The notes under the pieces were generated by a model, which was not told the origin of the DNA, ran no database searches, and saw only the letters and a list, made by a program, of their open reading frames with translations. Below are positions 8,725 to 18,302 of a DNA stretch of 64,000 bases, one piece after another (within the stretch, counting starts at the first letter, position 1; the number at the start of each line of letters is the position of its first letter). Source of the stretch: Pseudomonas sp. Irchel 3E13 (GTDB lineage Bacteria > Pseudomonadota > Gammaproteobacteria > Pseudomonadales > Pseudomonadaceae); assembly GCF_900187455.1 (NCBI RefSeq), contig NZ_FYDX01000006.1, positions 124,001 to 188,000 of the forward strand, in the 5' to 3' direction. The position numbers were made by a program, and so were the translations under genes.

Positions 8725-10404
8725 TCAACGTTCGTGAACATAGGTGCCCGGCGCTGCTTCGCCTGCCGGGTAGGCTTTGTTACCGAGAGTGGTCGGCGAC
8801 TTCTTCAGTTCGCCGGAGCGCTCGGCCAGCCAGGTCTGCCAGTACAGCCACCAGGAGTCGGTGTGCTTGCTGGAGTTTTCCTGCCAGTGGTCGGCCTCGG
8901 CCGGCATCTCGCTGCTGGTCATGTAGCGCGCCTTGGGGTTGCCCGGCGGGTTGAGGATGCTCTGGATGTGCCCGCTGTTGGACAGCAGGAACTCGACGTT
9001 GCCGCCGAACAGTTGCGCCGACTTGTAGCAGGACTTCCACGGGGTGATGTGGTCGTTGGTGCCGGCCACGCAGAAGATGTCGGTGGTGACCTGTTTGAGG
9101 TCGATCGGCGTGCCGCAGACTTCCAGGGCGTCGGCGCGCACCAGCGGGTTGTTCTTGAACATCTCGATCAGGTCGCCGTGGAAGGCGGCCGGCAGGCGCG
9201 TGGTGTCGTTGTTCCAGAACAGGATGTCGAACACCGGCGGCTCGTTGCCCAGCAGGTAGTTGTTGACCCAGTAGTTCCAGATCAGGTCATTGGGCCTCAT
9301 CCAGGCGAACACCTTGGCCATGTCGCGGCCTTCCAGCACGCCGGCCTGGTAGGAATGGCGCTTGGCCGCTTCGAGGGTCTGTTCGTCGACGAACAGCGCG
9401 ACCTGGGTGTCGAGGGTGGTGTCGAGCACGCTCACCAGCAAGGTCATGGCGTTGACCTTCTTCTCGCCCAGCGCGGCGTAATGGCCGACCAGCGCGGTGC
9501 AGGTGATGCCGCCGGAGCAGGCGCCGAGCATGTTCAGATCTTTGCTGCCGGTGATCGCCAGCACCACATCCACGGCTTCTTTTAGCGCGTCGATGTAGGT
9601 GGACAGGCCCCACTCACGCTGGGCCTTGGTCGGGTTGCGCCAACTGACGATGAAGGTCTGCACGGTGGAGCGCAGGCAGAAGCGCGCCAGGCTCTTTTCC
9701 GGGCTGAGGTCGAAGACGTAGAACTTGTTGATTTGTGGCGGCACCACCAGCAGCGGCTTCTCGTGCACCTGTTCGGTGATCGGGCTGTACTGGATCAGTT
9801 CCAGCACGTCATTGCGGTAGACCACCGAGCCTTCACTGGTGCCGAGGTTCTTGCCGACCTCGAAGGCGTCCATGTTCACCTGGCTGGGCATGCCGCCGTT
9901 GTGCACCATGTCCTTGGCCAGGTTGGAGAGGCCGTCGAGCAGGCTCTTGCCGCCGGTTTCGAAGAAGCGTTTGACCGCTGCCGGGTTGGCCGCGCTGTTG
10001 GTCGGCGCCATGGCTTCGGTCATCAGGTTGATGACGAAGTGGGCGCGGCTGATGTCGGTGGGTGAAAGGTTGCTGTCGCCGATCCAGTCGTGCAGTTCCT
10101 TGCGCCAGGCCAGGTAGGTCTGCAGGTAGCGGCGGTACAGCGGGTTCTGGCTCCAGGCCGGATCGTTGAAGCGACGGTCGTCGCCTTCGGGCTGCAGGCT
10201 GGACTTGCCGAAGATCACGTCCTTCAGCTCCATGCCGAAGTGCGCGACGTGCTTGGCACTGTGCAGCGGTTGCCGGATGGCCTGGCGAAGCACCATCCGA
10301 GCAGAAGTCAGCAAATCCTTGCGGCGCAAGCCTATGACCGGGTTCAGACCCAGGGTGTTCTCCGAGGCTTGGCGCTGCAGGTCATCGTTATTCTTGTTAC
10401 TCAT
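8725..10404 (-). CDS. phaC1: Class II PHA synthase 1 (PhaC1)
   Basis: 559 aa, the first and main medium-chain PHA synthase of the cluster. The catalytic box GACSGG places the nucleophilic Cys at residue 296. The region around the general base and acid is conserved (AGTNDHITPW, NSGHIQSILNPPGN). Residues 1-100 form the variable class II N-terminal domain. It leads phaC1-phaZ-phaC2-phaD, with its promoter expected in the 351-base gap upstream. Confidence 0.97.
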   Translation of the reverse strand: MSNKNNDDLQRQASENTLGLNPVIGLRRKDLLTSARMVLRQAIRQPLHSAKHVAHFGMELKDVIFGKSSLQPEGDDRRFNDPAWSQNPLYRRYLQTYLAWRKELHDWIGDSNLSPTDISRAHFVINLMTEAMAPTNSAANPAAVKRFFETGGKSLLDGLSNLAKDMVHNGGMPSQVNMDAFEVGKNLGTSEGSVVYRNDVLELIQYSPITEQVHEKPLLVVPPQINKFYVFDLSPEKSLARFCLRSTVQTFIVSWRNPTKAQREWGLSTYIDALKEAVDVVLAITGSKDLNMLGACSGGITCTALVGHYAALGEKKVNAMTLLVSVLDTTLDTQVALFVDEQTLEAAKRHSYQAGVLEGRDMAKVFAWMRPNDLIWNYWVNNYLLGNEPPVFDILFWNNDTTRLPAAFHGDLIEMFKNNPLVRADALEVCGTPIDLKQVTTDIFCVAGTNDHITPWKSCYKSAQLFGGNVEFLLSNSGHIQSILNPPGNPKARYMTSSEMPAEADHWQENSSKHTDSWWLYWQTWLAERSGELKKSPTTLGNKAYPAGEAAPGTYVHER

Positions 10405-10755
10405 CTACGACGCTCCGTTGTCCTGAGACGAGTACCGGCTCGGCTGTTGGCGTTACACAGACGAAGCCCCGGTACTGCTGCTCGGGTGACCAGTGATAAC
10501 GAATTGCGGTCTTGCGGCCGGATGTGAGCGACGATGAGCCGTGCGGGTTTTTCTGCGTGAGAAGACTGCCTGCTTTCGCTCGCGACCTCTACATACCAGC
10601 CCGTTCCCTGCCCTGTTGCCGATGCAGAGAACCTGCCAGATCCATTGGTTACCCGACTTTCCAGTTATGCGCAAGCCGGCCAGTCGCTGGCCGGTGCCAG
10701 AGGCATTCAAGCAGATCGAATTAGAAAATGCGCTCTAAAACAGGAGAGTGCCGGA
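10405..10755. other. Non-coding gap upstream of phaC1
   Basis: No credible gene on either strand; the open frames here lack codon bias. The gap must carry the phaC1 promoter and the end of the DUF971 transcript. A 7-bp hairpin CCGGCCA/TGGCCGG lies at 10676-10694, just beyond the 3' end of the minus-strand gene starting upstream, and a GTTATCACT stretch (minus strand, near 10490) could be a -10 region. I could not define the PhaD operator. Confidence 0.5.
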
Positions 10756-11133
10756 CTAGAGCATCAGCTTGATGGCAGATTCGGAGGGGTCGCGGGATTT
10801 GCCGGCTTCGGCGAGTTCCTGCAGGTAGTCGGACCAGAGTTCTTCCTGGCGCAGGCAGAGCTGTTCTAGGTATTCCCAGGTGAACAGGCCGCTGTCATGG
10901 CCGTCGTCGAAGCTCAGTTTCAGTGCGTACTGACCGGCCGGTTCGACCTTGCTCAGGCCAACGTTGATCTTGCCAAATTGCAGGATGGGATTGCCGTGGC
11001 CCTGGACCTCGGCGGAGGGGGAATGCACCCGCAGGAATTCGGCGGGCAGGTTGTAGACCTCATCGGGACCGTAGGTCAGGGACAGGGTCTTCGAGGCTTT
11101 GCGAAGGTTGATGGCGGTAGGCAGGCGGGACAT
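10756..11133 (-). CDS. DUF971 (gamma-butyrobetaine hydroxylase-like N-terminal) domain protein
   Basis: 125 aa. It is a single DUF971 domain: an N-terminal beta section (KTLSLTYGPDEVYNLPAEFLRVHSPSAEVQGHG), then VEPAGQYALKLSFDDGHDSGLFTWEYLEQLC, which is the family signature. The same fold is found at the N-terminus of gamma-butyrobetaine dioxygenases and in a protein linked to Fe-S cluster assembly. It lies about 90 bases downstream of hslU on the same strand and before the pha cluster, a constant pseudomonad neighbourhood. Function here is unknown. Confidence 0.85.
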   Translation of the reverse strand: MSRLPTAINLRKASKTLSLTYGPDEVYNLPAEFLRVHSPSAEVQGHGNPILQFGKINVGLSKVEPAGQYALKLSFDDGHDSGLFTWEYLEQLCLRQEELWSDYLQELAEAGKSRDPSESAIKLML

Positions 11134-11150
11134 GAGAGCTCCTTGGCTAT

Positions 11151-11205
11151 AAGCCCCAAGCTACAAGCTGCAAGCGGATCACGTCCAGCTTGCAGCTTGA
11201 GGCTT
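11151..11205. repeat. Intergenic inverted repeat, AAGCTGCAAGC family (copy 2)
   Basis: The arms CAAGCTGCAAG (11164-11174) and CTTGCAGCTTG (11189-11199) are exact reverse complements, with an outer AAGCC/GGCTT pair. It lies between hslU and the DUF971 gene. Confidence 0.75.
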
Positions 11206-11222
11206 GAAACGCGCGACGGCCC

Positions 11223-12557
11223 TTAGAGGATGTAGCGCGACAGGTCTTCGTTCTGCGCCAGCTCGCCGAGGTGGCTGTTGACGTACTCGGCGTCGATGCG
11301 GATCGGCGCTTCGCTGTGGGCGCTGGCCAGGTCGCCGGCGCTGAACGACACCTCTTCGAGCAGACGCTCAAGCAGGGTGTGCAGGCGACGGGCACCGATG
11401 TTCTCGGTCTTCTCGTTGACCTGCCAGGCGATCTCGGCCAGGCGCTTGATGCCTTCGGCGGCGAACTCGATGTTCAGGCCTTCGGTCTTCAGCAACTCGC
11501 GGTACTGCTCGGTGAGCGAGGCGTGCGGTTCGCTGAGGATGCGCTCGAAGTCTTCCGGGGTCAGCGCCTTGAGTTCGACGCGGATCGGCAGACGGCCTTG
11601 CAACTCGGGCACCAGATCGCTCGGCTTGCTCAGGTGGAAAGCGCCGGAAGCGATGAACAGGATGTGGTCGGTCTTGACCATGCCCAGCTTGGTGTTGACG
11701 GTGCAGCCCTCGATCAGCGGCAGCAGGTCGCGCTGCACGCCTTCGCGGGACACATCGGCGCCGCCGACGTTGCCGCGCTTGGCCACCTTGTCGATTTCGT
11801 CGATGAACACGATGCCGTGCTGCTCGACCGCTTCGAGAGCCTTGGCCTTGAGTTCTTCCTCGTTGACCAGGCGCCCGGCTTCTTCGTCACGCACCAGCTT
11901 GAGCGCTTCCTTGACCTTGAGCTTGCGGTTCTTGCGCTTGCCCTTGCCCATGTTGGCGAACAGGCTCTGCAACTGGTTGGTCATCTCTTCCATGCCCGGT
12001 GGGGCGGAAATATCGACGCCAGCGGACTCGGCAACTTCGATCTCGATTTCCTTGTCGTCCAGCTGGCCTTCGCGCAGGCGCTTGCGGAACAACTGGCGGG
12101 TGTTCGAATCGGCTGGCGCCGGATCATCGTTGAAGCCGGCACGGGCCGGAGGCAGCAGGGCGTCGAGGATACGGTCTTCGGCGGCGTCTTCGGCGCGGTG
12201 GCGCACGCGAATGATTTCCTGCTCGCGGAGCATCTTGATCGCGGCATCGGCGAGGTCACGGATGATCGACTCGACGTCGCGGCCGACATAGCCGACTTCG
12301 GTGAACTTGGTCGCTTCGACCTTGATGAACGGCGCATTGGCCAGCTTGGCCAGGCGACGGGCGATTTCGGTCTTGCCGACGCCGGTCGGGCCGATCATCA
12401 GGATGTTTTTCGGGGTCACTTCGACGCGCAGTTCGGCGGGCAGTTGCATGCGCCGCCAGCGGTTGCGCAGGGCGATGGCGACGGCGCGCTTGGCGTCGCC
12501 CTGGCCGATGATGTGGCGGTTGAGTTCGTGAACGATCTCGCGGGGGGTCATGGACAT
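11223..12557 (-). CDS. hslU: ATP-dependent protease ATPase subunit HslU
   Basis: 444 aa AAA+ unfoldase that feeds substrates to the HslV peptidase in the cytoplasm. It starts [19 protein letters not shown]. Walker A is GPTGVGKT at residues 56-63 and Walker B is [14 protein letters not shown]. The I-domain insertion lies in the middle third, and the C-terminus ends LSRYIL, the tail that docks into HslV. hslV precedes it by 75 bases on the same strand, with a hairpin between them. Confidence 0.98.
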   Translation of the reverse strand: MSMTPREIVHELNRHIIGQGDAKRAVAIALRNRWRRMQLPAELRVEVTPKNILMIGPTGVGKTEIARRLAKLANAPFIKVEATKFTEVGYVGRDVESIIRDLADAAIKMLREQEIIRVRHRAEDAAEDRILDALLPPARAGFNDDPAPADSNTRQLFRKRLREGQLDDKEIEIEVAESAGVDISAPPGMEEMTNQLQSLFANMGKGKRKNRKLKVKEALKLVRDEEAGRLVNEEELKAKALEAVEQHGIVFIDEIDKVAKRGNVGGADVSREGVQRDLLPLIEGCTVNTKLGMVKTDHILFIASGAFHLSKPSDLVPELQGRLPIRVELKALTPEDFERILSEPHASLTEQYRELLKTEGLNIEFAAEGIKRLAEIAWQVNEKTENIGARRLHTLLERLLEEVSFSAGDLASAHSEAPIRIDAEYVNSHLGELAQNEDLSRYIL

Positions 12558-12590
12558 GGTAGTGGTCGTCCCTTGGCGGTGAAATCAGCG

Positions 12591-12618
12591 TGGAAAAGCC
12601 CGGTGGTCGTCACCGGGC
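12591..12618 (-). terminator. Terminator-like hairpin between hslV and hslU
   Basis: The stem GCCCGGTG / CACCGGGC (8 bp) at 12598-12618 is followed on the minus strand by CTTTTCC. It lies inside an operon normally read through, so it may act as a partial attenuator rather than a full stop. Confidence 0.6.
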
Positions 12619-12632
12619 GCCAGAACAACTGA

Positions 12633-13163
12633 TTACTCGGCCAGGTCCTGCTCCTCGATGGTCAGGTTGTGGTTGGTGAACACGCAGATGTCACCGGCGA
12701 TATTCAGGGCGGTCTCGGTGATTTCCCGGGCCGACAGATCGGTCTTGTTCAGCAGGGCGCGGGCCGCGGCCTGGGCGAAGCCGCCACCGGAGCCCATGGC
12801 GATCAGGCCGTCCTCGGGTTCGACCACGTCACCGTTGCCGGTGATGATCAACGAGGCGTCCTTGTTGGCGACCGCGAGCATGGCTTCCAGGCGGCTCAGG
12901 GAACGGTCGGTACGCCATTCCTTGGCCAGCTCGACGGCGGCGCGAATCAGGTGACCCTGGTGTTTTTCCAGTTGGCCTTCGAAGCGTTCGAACAGGGTGA
13001 AGGCGTCGGCGGTGGCGCCGGCGAAACCGGCGATGACCTGGCCGTGGTACAGGCGGCGCACCTTCTTGGCGTTGCCTTTCATCACGGTGTTGCCGAGGGA
13101 AACCTGGCCGTCGCCGCCCATGACGACTTTGCCGTGGCGACGAACTGAAACGATGGTGGTCAA
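12633..13163 (-). CDS. hslV: ATP-dependent protease peptidase subunit HslV
   Basis: 176 aa, proteasome beta-like peptidase. After removal of Met1 the new N-terminal Thr ([20 protein letters not shown]) is the catalytic nucleophile. The conserved [21 protein letters not shown] and the C-terminal Ile/Thr-rich [10 protein letters not shown] are present. It forms the dodecameric core with HslU and is the first gene of the pair. Confidence 0.98.
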   Translation of the reverse strand: MTTIVSVRRHGKVVMGGDGQVSLGNTVMKGNAKKVRRLYHGQVIAGFAGATADAFTLFERFEGQLEKHQGHLIRAAVELAKEWRTDRSLSRLEAMLAVANKDASLIITGNGDVVEPEDGLIAMGSGGGFAQAAARALLNKTDLSAREITETALNIAGDICVFTNHNLTIEEQDLAE

Positions 13164-13289
13164 GGGAGAGTCTCCACGCAGCGGGGCGAAAATGCCTGTG
13201 CAGACTCATATGGGGGTGGGGGGAAATATTTCAACCGTGGGAGACGGGCGGTTGGACCTTGGTCGCACTTCGTGCTTCGCACAAACCCC

Positions 13290-13373
13290 GTAGGAGCGAG
13301 CTTGCTCGCGATAGCGTTCGCGCTGGCAAAGATGCCGGCACGCTGACGCCATCGCGAGCAAGCTCGCTCCTAC
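13290..13373. repeat. REP doublet (REPIN-like) between hslV and pyrC'
   Basis: Two inverted copies of a 23-base unit: GTAGGAGCGAGCTTGCTCGC begins at 13290, and the reverse-complement copy spans 13351-13373, about 38 bases apart. Each unit is itself imperfectly palindromic (GCGAGC-TT-GCTCGC). This is the paired REP arrangement mobilised by REP-associated tyrosine transposases. It occupies most of the 230-base gap. Confidence 0.88.
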
Positions 13374-13393
13374 AGGGGGGGGGGAGGGGGCAA

Positions 13394-14665
13394 TCAGCCT
13401 TCGTGGCTGATATGCCCATCCACCACGGTGAAGCGCACCGCGCCCGGCAGGCAGTGGCCGATGAACGGGCAGTTGTCGCCTTTGGAGCGCCATTGCTCGC
13501 CCGCCACGGTGGAGGCTTGCGGGTCGAACAGCACCAGGTCCGCAGCCGCGCCGACGCGCAGTTCGCCCGCCGGCAGGCGCAGCGCTGCGGCAGGACCAGC
13601 GGACAGACGCTGGAGCAAGGTCGGCAGGTCGAGCAGGCCGTCTTCCACCAGGGTCATGGCCAGCGGCAGCAGCAGTTCGACGCTGCTGATGCCCGGTTCG
13701 GTGGCGCCGAACGGCGCCAGCTTGGCGTCGCGCTCATGGGGCTGGTGATGGCTGGAAATCGCCTGGATCACCCCGGACTTCACCGCTTCGCGCAGGCCGT
13801 CGCGGTCGGCGCGGGTGCGCAGCGGCGGTTGCACGTGGTACAGGCTGGAGAAGTCCACCAGCGCTTCGTCGGTGAGGATCAACTGGTACAGGGCGACATC
13901 GGCGGTCACCGGCAGACCGCGGGCCTGGGCCTGGGCGATCAGTTGGGCGCCGCGGGCGCTGGTCAGTTGGCTGAAGTGCGCGCGCACGCCGGTTTGTTCC
14001 ACCAGCAGCAGGTCGCGGGCGAGGGCCACGGTCTCGGCGGTTTCCGGGATGCCCGGCAGGCCGAGGAAGCTGGCCATCGCGCCTTCGTGCGCCAGGCCGC
14101 CGTGGGCCAGGTCGCGGTCCTGGGAGTGGAAGATCACGGTCAGGTCGAAGGTGGCCGCATATTCCAGCGCCCGGCACAGGGTGCGGGTGTTGCGGAAACT
14201 TTCCAGGCCATTGCCGAAGGCGACGCAACCGGTGTCGCGCAGGGCCACCAGTTCGGCCAGTTGCTCGCCTTCCAGGCCTTTGCTCAGGGCGCCGATCGGG
14301 AACACCTTGGCGTGGCCGGCTTCGCGGGCGCGGTCGAGGATCAGCTCGGCGACCGCCGAGGTGTCCAGCACCGGTTTGGTGCGCGGCGGGCAGCACAGGC
14401 TGGTGACGCCACCGGCGGCGGCGGCGCGGGTTTCGCTGGCGATGGTGCCCTTGCGGCTGTAGCCGGGCTCGCGCAGCGAGACGCTGAGGTCGACCAGGCC
14501 AGGCGCGGCGACCAGGCCCTTGGCGTCGAGGCTGCGGGCAGCGCTGAAGCCGGCCGGGGCGGCACCGATGGCAACCACCTTGCCGCCATCGATGTGCAGG
14601 TCGGTGACCTGGTCCAGGCCGCTGTTGGGGTCGATGACCCGGGCGCCGAGGATACTGAGGGTCAC
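13394..14665 (-). CDS. pyrC': Catalytically dead dihydroorotase homologue PyrC' (PyrX)
   Basis: 423 aa amidohydrolase-fold protein. In the active-site strand an authentic dihydroorotase has D-L-H-V-H-L-R-E-P-G, but here residues 59-68 read [10 protein letters not shown], so both zinc-ligand histidines are serine (61, 63). Such PyrC' proteins in pseudomonads do not catalyse ring closure; they assemble with PyrB into the dodecameric aspartate transcarbamoylase and are needed for its stability. The start overlaps the pyrB stop by 4 bases. A real dihydroorotase must be encoded elsewhere. Confidence 0.94.
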   Translation of the reverse strand: MTLSILGARVIDPNSGLDQVTDLHIDGGKVVAIGAAPAGFSAARSLDAKGLVAAPGLVDLSVSLREPGYSRKGTIASETRAAAAGGVTSLCCPPRTKPVLDTSAVAELILDRAREAGHAKVFPIGALSKGLEGEQLAELVALRDTGCVAFGNGLESFRNTRTLCRALEYAATFDLTVIFHSQDRDLAHGGLAHEGAMASFLGLPGIPETAETVALARDLLLVEQTGVRAHFSQLTSARGAQLIAQAQARGLPVTADVALYQLILTDEALVDFSSLYHVQPPLRTRADRDGLREAVKSGVIQAISSHHQPHERDAKLAPFGATEPGISSVELLLPLAMTLVEDGLLDLPTLLQRLSAGPAAALRLPAGELRVGAAADLVLFDPQASTVAGEQWRSKGDNCPFIGHCLPGAVRFTVVDGHISHEG

Positions 14666-15666
14666 TGGGCGTTCTCCTGCTCGAATTGACGTTGGGCGTT
14701 CTGCCCGCTCATGGCCATGGACAGCACCGCCATGCGGACGGCGATGCCGTAGGTAACCTGGTTGAGGATCACCGAATGGGCGCCGTCGGCCACCGCCGAC
14801 TCGATTTCCACGCCGCGGTTGATCGGGCCGGGGTGCATGACGATGGCGTCCGGCTTGGCGCCGGCCAGGCGCGCGGTGGTCAGGCCGAACAGGCGGTAGA
14901 ACTCGCCTTCGCTGGGCAGCAGGCCGCCGGCCATGCGCTCACGCTGCAGGCGCAGCATGATCACCACGTCGACGTCCTTCAGGCCTTCTTCAAGGTTGGT
15001 GTAGACCTTCACGCCGTACTGCTCGATACCGATCGGCAGCAGGGTTTTCGGGCCGATCACGCGGATGTCCGGGCAACCGAGGGTCTTCAGCGCGAGCATG
15101 TTCGAACGCGCCACCCGCGAGTGCAGGATATCGCCGACGATGGCCACCGACAGGTTTTCGAAGCCGCCCTTGTGCCGACGAATGGTCAGCATGTCGAGCA
15201 TGCCCTGGGTCGGGTGGGCGTGGCGGCCGTCACCGCCGTTGATGATCGCCACTTCCGGGCAGACGTGCTCGGCGATGAAGTGCGCCGCGCCGGAGTCGCC
15301 GTGGCGGACCACGAACATGTCGGCGGCCATCGCTTCGAGGTTGCGCAGGGTGTCGAACAGGGTTTCGCCCTTGCTGGTCGAGGAGGTCGACACGTTCAGG
15401 GTGATCACGTCCGCCGACAACCGCTGGGCGGCCAGTTCGAAGGTGGTGCGGGTGCGGGTGGAGTTCTCGAAGAACACGTTGCAGACGGTCTTGCCGCGCA
15501 GCAACGGGACTTTTTTCACCGCCCGGGCGCCGACTTCGAGGAACGAGTCGGCGGTGTCGAGGATTTCGGTGAGCAGCTCGCGGGGCAGGCCGTCGAGCGA
15601 GAGGAAGTGGCGTAGCTGGCCCTGGTCATTGAGCTGCAGCGGGCGCTTGGCGTCGAGTGGCGTCAT
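14662..15666 (-). CDS. pyrB: Aspartate carbamoyltransferase catalytic subunit PyrB
   Basis: 334 aa. It condenses carbamoyl phosphate with aspartate, the committed step of pyrimidine synthesis. The carbamoyl-phosphate loop STRTRT is at residues 69-74, and HPTQGMLDM and the MLRLQRERM region are conserved. It is longer than the E. coli enzyme, with an N-terminal extension typical of the class A pseudomonad enzyme that complexes with PyrC'. It lies 12 bases after pyrR. Confidence 0.97.
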   Translation of the reverse strand: MTPLDAKRPLQLNDQGQLRHFLSLDGLPRELLTEILDTADSFLEVGARAVKKVPLLRGKTVCNVFFENSTRTRTTFELAAQRLSADVITLNVSTSSTSKGETLFDTLRNLEAMAADMFVVRHGDSGAAHFIAEHVCPEVAIINGGDGRHAHPTQGMLDMLTIRRHKGGFENLSVAIVGDILHSRVARSNMLALKTLGCPDIRVIGPKTLLPIGIEQYGVKVYTNLEEGLKDVDVVIMLRLQRERMAGGLLPSEGEFYRLFGLTTARLAGAKPDAIVMHPGPINRGVEIESAVADGAHSVILNQVTYGIAVRMAVLSMAMSGQNAQRQFEQENAQ

Positions 15667-15678
15667 CGCGGGGGACTC

Positions 15679-16197
15679 TTAAAGGGCGGAAGCGGAAGCG
15701 AGGTCCTGGCGCTCGAGGACGAGCGGCGCGGGGCCGAGCAATTTTACCCGTTCATGGGCGGCCAGCGACAGGGTGGCGCCGACCACGTTCGGCCGGATCG
15801 GCAGTTCGCCGGCGTCCAGGTCGAGCAGGCAGACCAGGGTCACGCTGGCCGGGCGGCCATAGTCGAACAATTCGTTGAGGGCGGCGCGGATGGTCCGGCC
15901 GCTCATCAGCACGTCGTCCACCAGCACCAGGTGCTGGCCTTCGATCTCGAACGGCAGCTCGGACGGGCGCACCTGCGGGTGCAGGCCGTTCTGGCTGAAG
16001 TCGTCGCGGTAGAACGAAACATCGAGGGTGCCGAGGGCGGCGTCGCTGCCCAGCTCGTCCAGCAGCGCCTTGGCTACCCAGACGCCACCGGTACGGATAC
16101 CGATGTAGCGGGGTTCGGCGATGTTGCGGCGGCTCAGATGGGCGCGAAGGTCAACGGCCATCTGCCGGATCAGTTCGGCGGGATTGGGTAGGCTCAT
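15679..16197 (-). CDS. pyrR: Pyrimidine operon regulator / uracil phosphoribosyltransferase PyrR
   Basis: 172 aa with a PRPP-binding loop [12 protein letters not shown] at residues 91-102 and the N-terminal [11 protein letters not shown]. In Bacillus PyrR is an RNA-binding attenuator. In pseudomonads it is reported to regulate pyr genes and to have little or no uracil phosphoribosyltransferase activity. It precedes pyrB by 12 bases and follows ruvX by 48, so pyrR-pyrB-pyrC' form the tail of a longer operon. Confidence 0.93.
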   Translation of the reverse strand: MSLPNPAELIRQMAVDLRAHLSRRNIAEPRYIGIRTGGVWVAKALLDELGSDAALGTLDVSFYRDDFSQNGLHPQVRPSELPFEIEGQHLVLVDDVLMSGRTIRAALNELFDYGRPASVTLVCLLDLDAGELPIRPNVVGATLSLAAHERVKLLGPAPLVLERQDLASASAL

Positions 16198-16245
16198 GCG
16201 TGCTCCTCAAATGGCCGGGGCAGAGGGCTGGCCCGGCTTGATACG

Positions 16246-16680
16246 TTACGACTGCGCGGGATTGGCCTCCAGCCAGCCTTGCAGCAGCAGGGCGGCGGCG
16301 ATGGCATCGACCGGGTTGTCGCGATAACTGCCGCGCTGGCCACCACGGGCCATGCGCTCGCCCTTGGCCTCGAAGGTGGTCAGGCGTTCGTCGTGGGTGT
16401 GTACCGGCAGGTTGAAGCGGCCGTTCAGGCGGCGGGCGAACTTTTCGGCGCGCGCGCTCATTTCGCTGGGCGTGCCGTCCATGTTCAGCGGCAGGCCGAC
16501 CACCAGGGCGTCGGGCTGCCATTCCTTGATCAGTTTTTCGATCTGGCTCCAGTCCGGCACGCCGTTCTGCGCCTTCAGCGTGCACAGTTCGCGGGCCTGG
16601 CCGGTGATCATCTGGCCGACGGCGACGCCGATCTGCTTGCTGCCGTAGTCGAAACCCAGCAGCAGACGAAGTTCGGCCAT
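16246..16680 (-). CDS. ruvX: Putative Holliday junction resolvase RuvX/YqgF
   Basis: 144 aa from the ATG at 16678-16680, which overlaps the algH stop as ATGA. The RNase H-like fold opens with LLLGFDYGSKQIGVAVGQ carrying the first catalytic Asp, then VVGLPLNMDGT and DERLTTFEA. YqgF proteins act on pre-16S rRNA 5' ends or branched DNA; both activities have been proposed. The algH-ruvX pairing is widespread in gammaproteobacteria. Confidence 0.93.
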   Translation of the reverse strand: MAELRLLLGFDYGSKQIGVAVGQMITGQARELCTLKAQNGVPDWSQIEKLIKEWQPDALVVGLPLNMDGTPSEMSARAEKFARRLNGRFNLPVHTHDERLTTFEAKGERMARGGQRGSYRDNPVDAIAAALLLQGWLEANPAQS

Positions 16681-17249
16681 CAGGCGTGCCCCGCCTGGCT
16701 GGTGAGCAGGTGCAGGTTGATGCCGAGCTGCGCGGCGGCGGCGTCGAGGCGCAGCTCGCAGGCGATGCCAAAGAGGATTTCGGGGTCGAACGGGCAATTC
16801 AGCCAGGCGTTGTCGGCCAGTTCCGCTTCCAGTTGCCCGGCTTCCCAGCCGGCGTAGCCGAGGGTGATCAGGCTCTGGCGCGGGCCGCTGCCGTCGGCGA
16901 TGGCAAACAGCACATCTTGCGAGGTGGACAGCGACAGGCCGTCGAGTTCGATGGTGGCCTGATACGACTTCTCACTGGTGTGCAGCACAAAACCGCGGTC
17001 GGTCTGGACCGGGCCGCCGATGTAGATCGGCACGTTCGCGCTGGCGGGCGATGGCTCGACCTCCGGCTGCAACTGCTCGAGGATATCGGCCAGGGTCAGC
17101 TCCTGCGGACGGTTGATCACCAGGCCCATGGCACCGTTGGCGTTGTGCTCGACGATGTAGGTCAGGGTCTGCGCGAAATTCGGGTCCGCCATGTGCGGCA
17201 TGGCGATCAGGAACTGGTGCTTGAGGTAAGTCGGGCTGAGGTTTTTCAT
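16680..17249 (-). CDS. algH: YqgE/AlgH family protein
   Basis: 189 aa, a DUF179 protein. The signatures HQFLIAMPHMADPNFAQTLTYI and NANGAMGLVINRP are at the N-terminus, with a conserved GYAGWEAGQLEAEL downstream. It was named AlgH from alginate regulation in P. aeruginosa but its molecular action is not known. Coupled by overlap to ruvX and 51 bases downstream of the TonB gene. Confidence 0.93.
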   Translation of the reverse strand: MKNLSPTYLKHQFLIAMPHMADPNFAQTLTYIVEHNANGAMGLVINRPQELTLADILEQLQPEVEPSPASANVPIYIGGPVQTDRGFVLHTSEKSYQATIELDGLSLSTSQDVLFAIADGSGPRQSLITLGYAGWEAGQLEAELADNAWLNCPFDPEILFGIACELRLDAAAAQLGINLHLLTSQAGHA

Positions 17250-17300
17250 AGCTATGTAGTGTGGCGGCGAGGCGTCGGACTGACAAGCCGCGCCACGGCC

Positions 17301-18203
17301 TTAATTGCTCGACAGGCGGTCGCCACGGGCGAAGCGCCAGGTGCGGATGATTTCCAGCCGGTCGATGTCGTTCAGGTCGCCGGTGAACGGCGCAAAAGGC
17401 GCCGCCAGGCGGACGATGCGCTGTGCCGCCTGGTCCAGCAGCGGCTGGCCGGACGACTCCAGCACCAGCACCTCGTAGAGCGAGCCGTCGCGGTTGATCG
17501 ACACCATCAGCCGCAGGCTGCCGTAGATCTGCTGGCGGCGGGCTTCGTCGGGGTAATTCAGGTTGCCGATGCGCTCGACCTTCTTGCGCCACTCGTCCTT
17601 GTACCAGGCGCCCTTGTCGCGCATGGTCGAGGCGGCGCTGATGCGGTGGATACGCGGGCGCTTGGCATAGAGCTGTTGTTCATTGGCCAGTTCAGCTTCG
17701 AGGCTGGCGATCTGGTCGGATAGCTGCGAGCTGTCGAAGTCCGGGGTGGTGGCCTTGGGCGCCTGCTGGGGCTTGGCTTCCTTGGGGGTGTTCTGGACTT
17801 TCTGCGGCTTCGGCGCGACGGTGGTGACCACGGCCTTGGCCGGCGGCGGCGGGACATCTTCCTGGCGCGATACCGGCGGCGGGGTGACCTTGTTCACCTT
17901 GCTGTCCTGGAACGGCGCCACCTCGGTGGTCTTCGGCACCTCGGCCTTGTCCAGCGTGCCGGCGCCCTGCTGGTTTTCCTGGGCGAGGAAATCAGCTTTT
18001 TTCGGCGCCACTTCGCTCTTGAAGGTCGCCAGGGTGATTTCCATGGTCCGGCGGATTTCTTCGGGCTTGGCGAAGGTGAAACTCACCCCGAGGATCAGCG
18101 CCAGGTGCAGCAGGGCGGCCACGAACAGGGTAAAACCCAGGCGGTCCGCCGCGCGAACGCGGGGCGGGGCAAAGTCGGCGGGGAGCTCGGCGGGAAGCGT
18201 CAT
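17301..18203 (-). CDS. tonB3: Energy transducer TonB family protein (TonB3-like)
   Basis: 300 aa from the ATG at 18201-18203 (MTLPAELPAD). A single membrane helix lies near residues 22-44 (FTLFVAALLHLALILGVSF), then a Pro/Lys-rich periplasmic linker and a C-terminal TonB fold (RQQIYGSLRLMVSINRDGSL). Its place between algH and gshB, next to pilGHIJ, matches P. aeruginosa TonB3, which is required for twitching motility rather than siderophore uptake. That role is inferred from synteny. Confidence 0.88.
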   Translation of the reverse strand: MTLPAELPADFAPPRVRAADRLGFTLFVAALLHLALILGVSFTFAKPEEIRRTMEITLATFKSEVAPKKADFLAQENQQGAGTLDKAEVPKTTEVAPFQDSKVNKVTPPPVSRQEDVPPPPAKAVVTTVAPKPQKVQNTPKEAKPQQAPKATTPDFDSSQLSDQIASLEAELANEQQLYAKRPRIHRISAASTMRDKGAWYKDEWRKKVERIGNLNYPDEARRQQIYGSLRLMVSINRDGSLYEVLVLESSGQPLLDQAAQRIVRLAAPFAPFTGDLNDIDRLEIIRTWRFARGDRLSSN

Positions 18204-18302
18204 CGATAGTCCAGCAGCCGGGATGAACCGGCGGAGCAGGGTGCCCAGGTCGTGAAAGACCGGCATGATAACCCACTCCGTACGGTTTCCCCTTGTCGTC
18301 GG

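Noticed and set aside
13164..13393. Possible rearrangement breakpoint at the hslV / pyrC' junction, because P. aeruginosa keeps these genes far apart
   Set aside because: The same adjacency is known in P. putida, so this is the ancestral order for this lineage; the REP pair here is an ordinary intergenic insertion.
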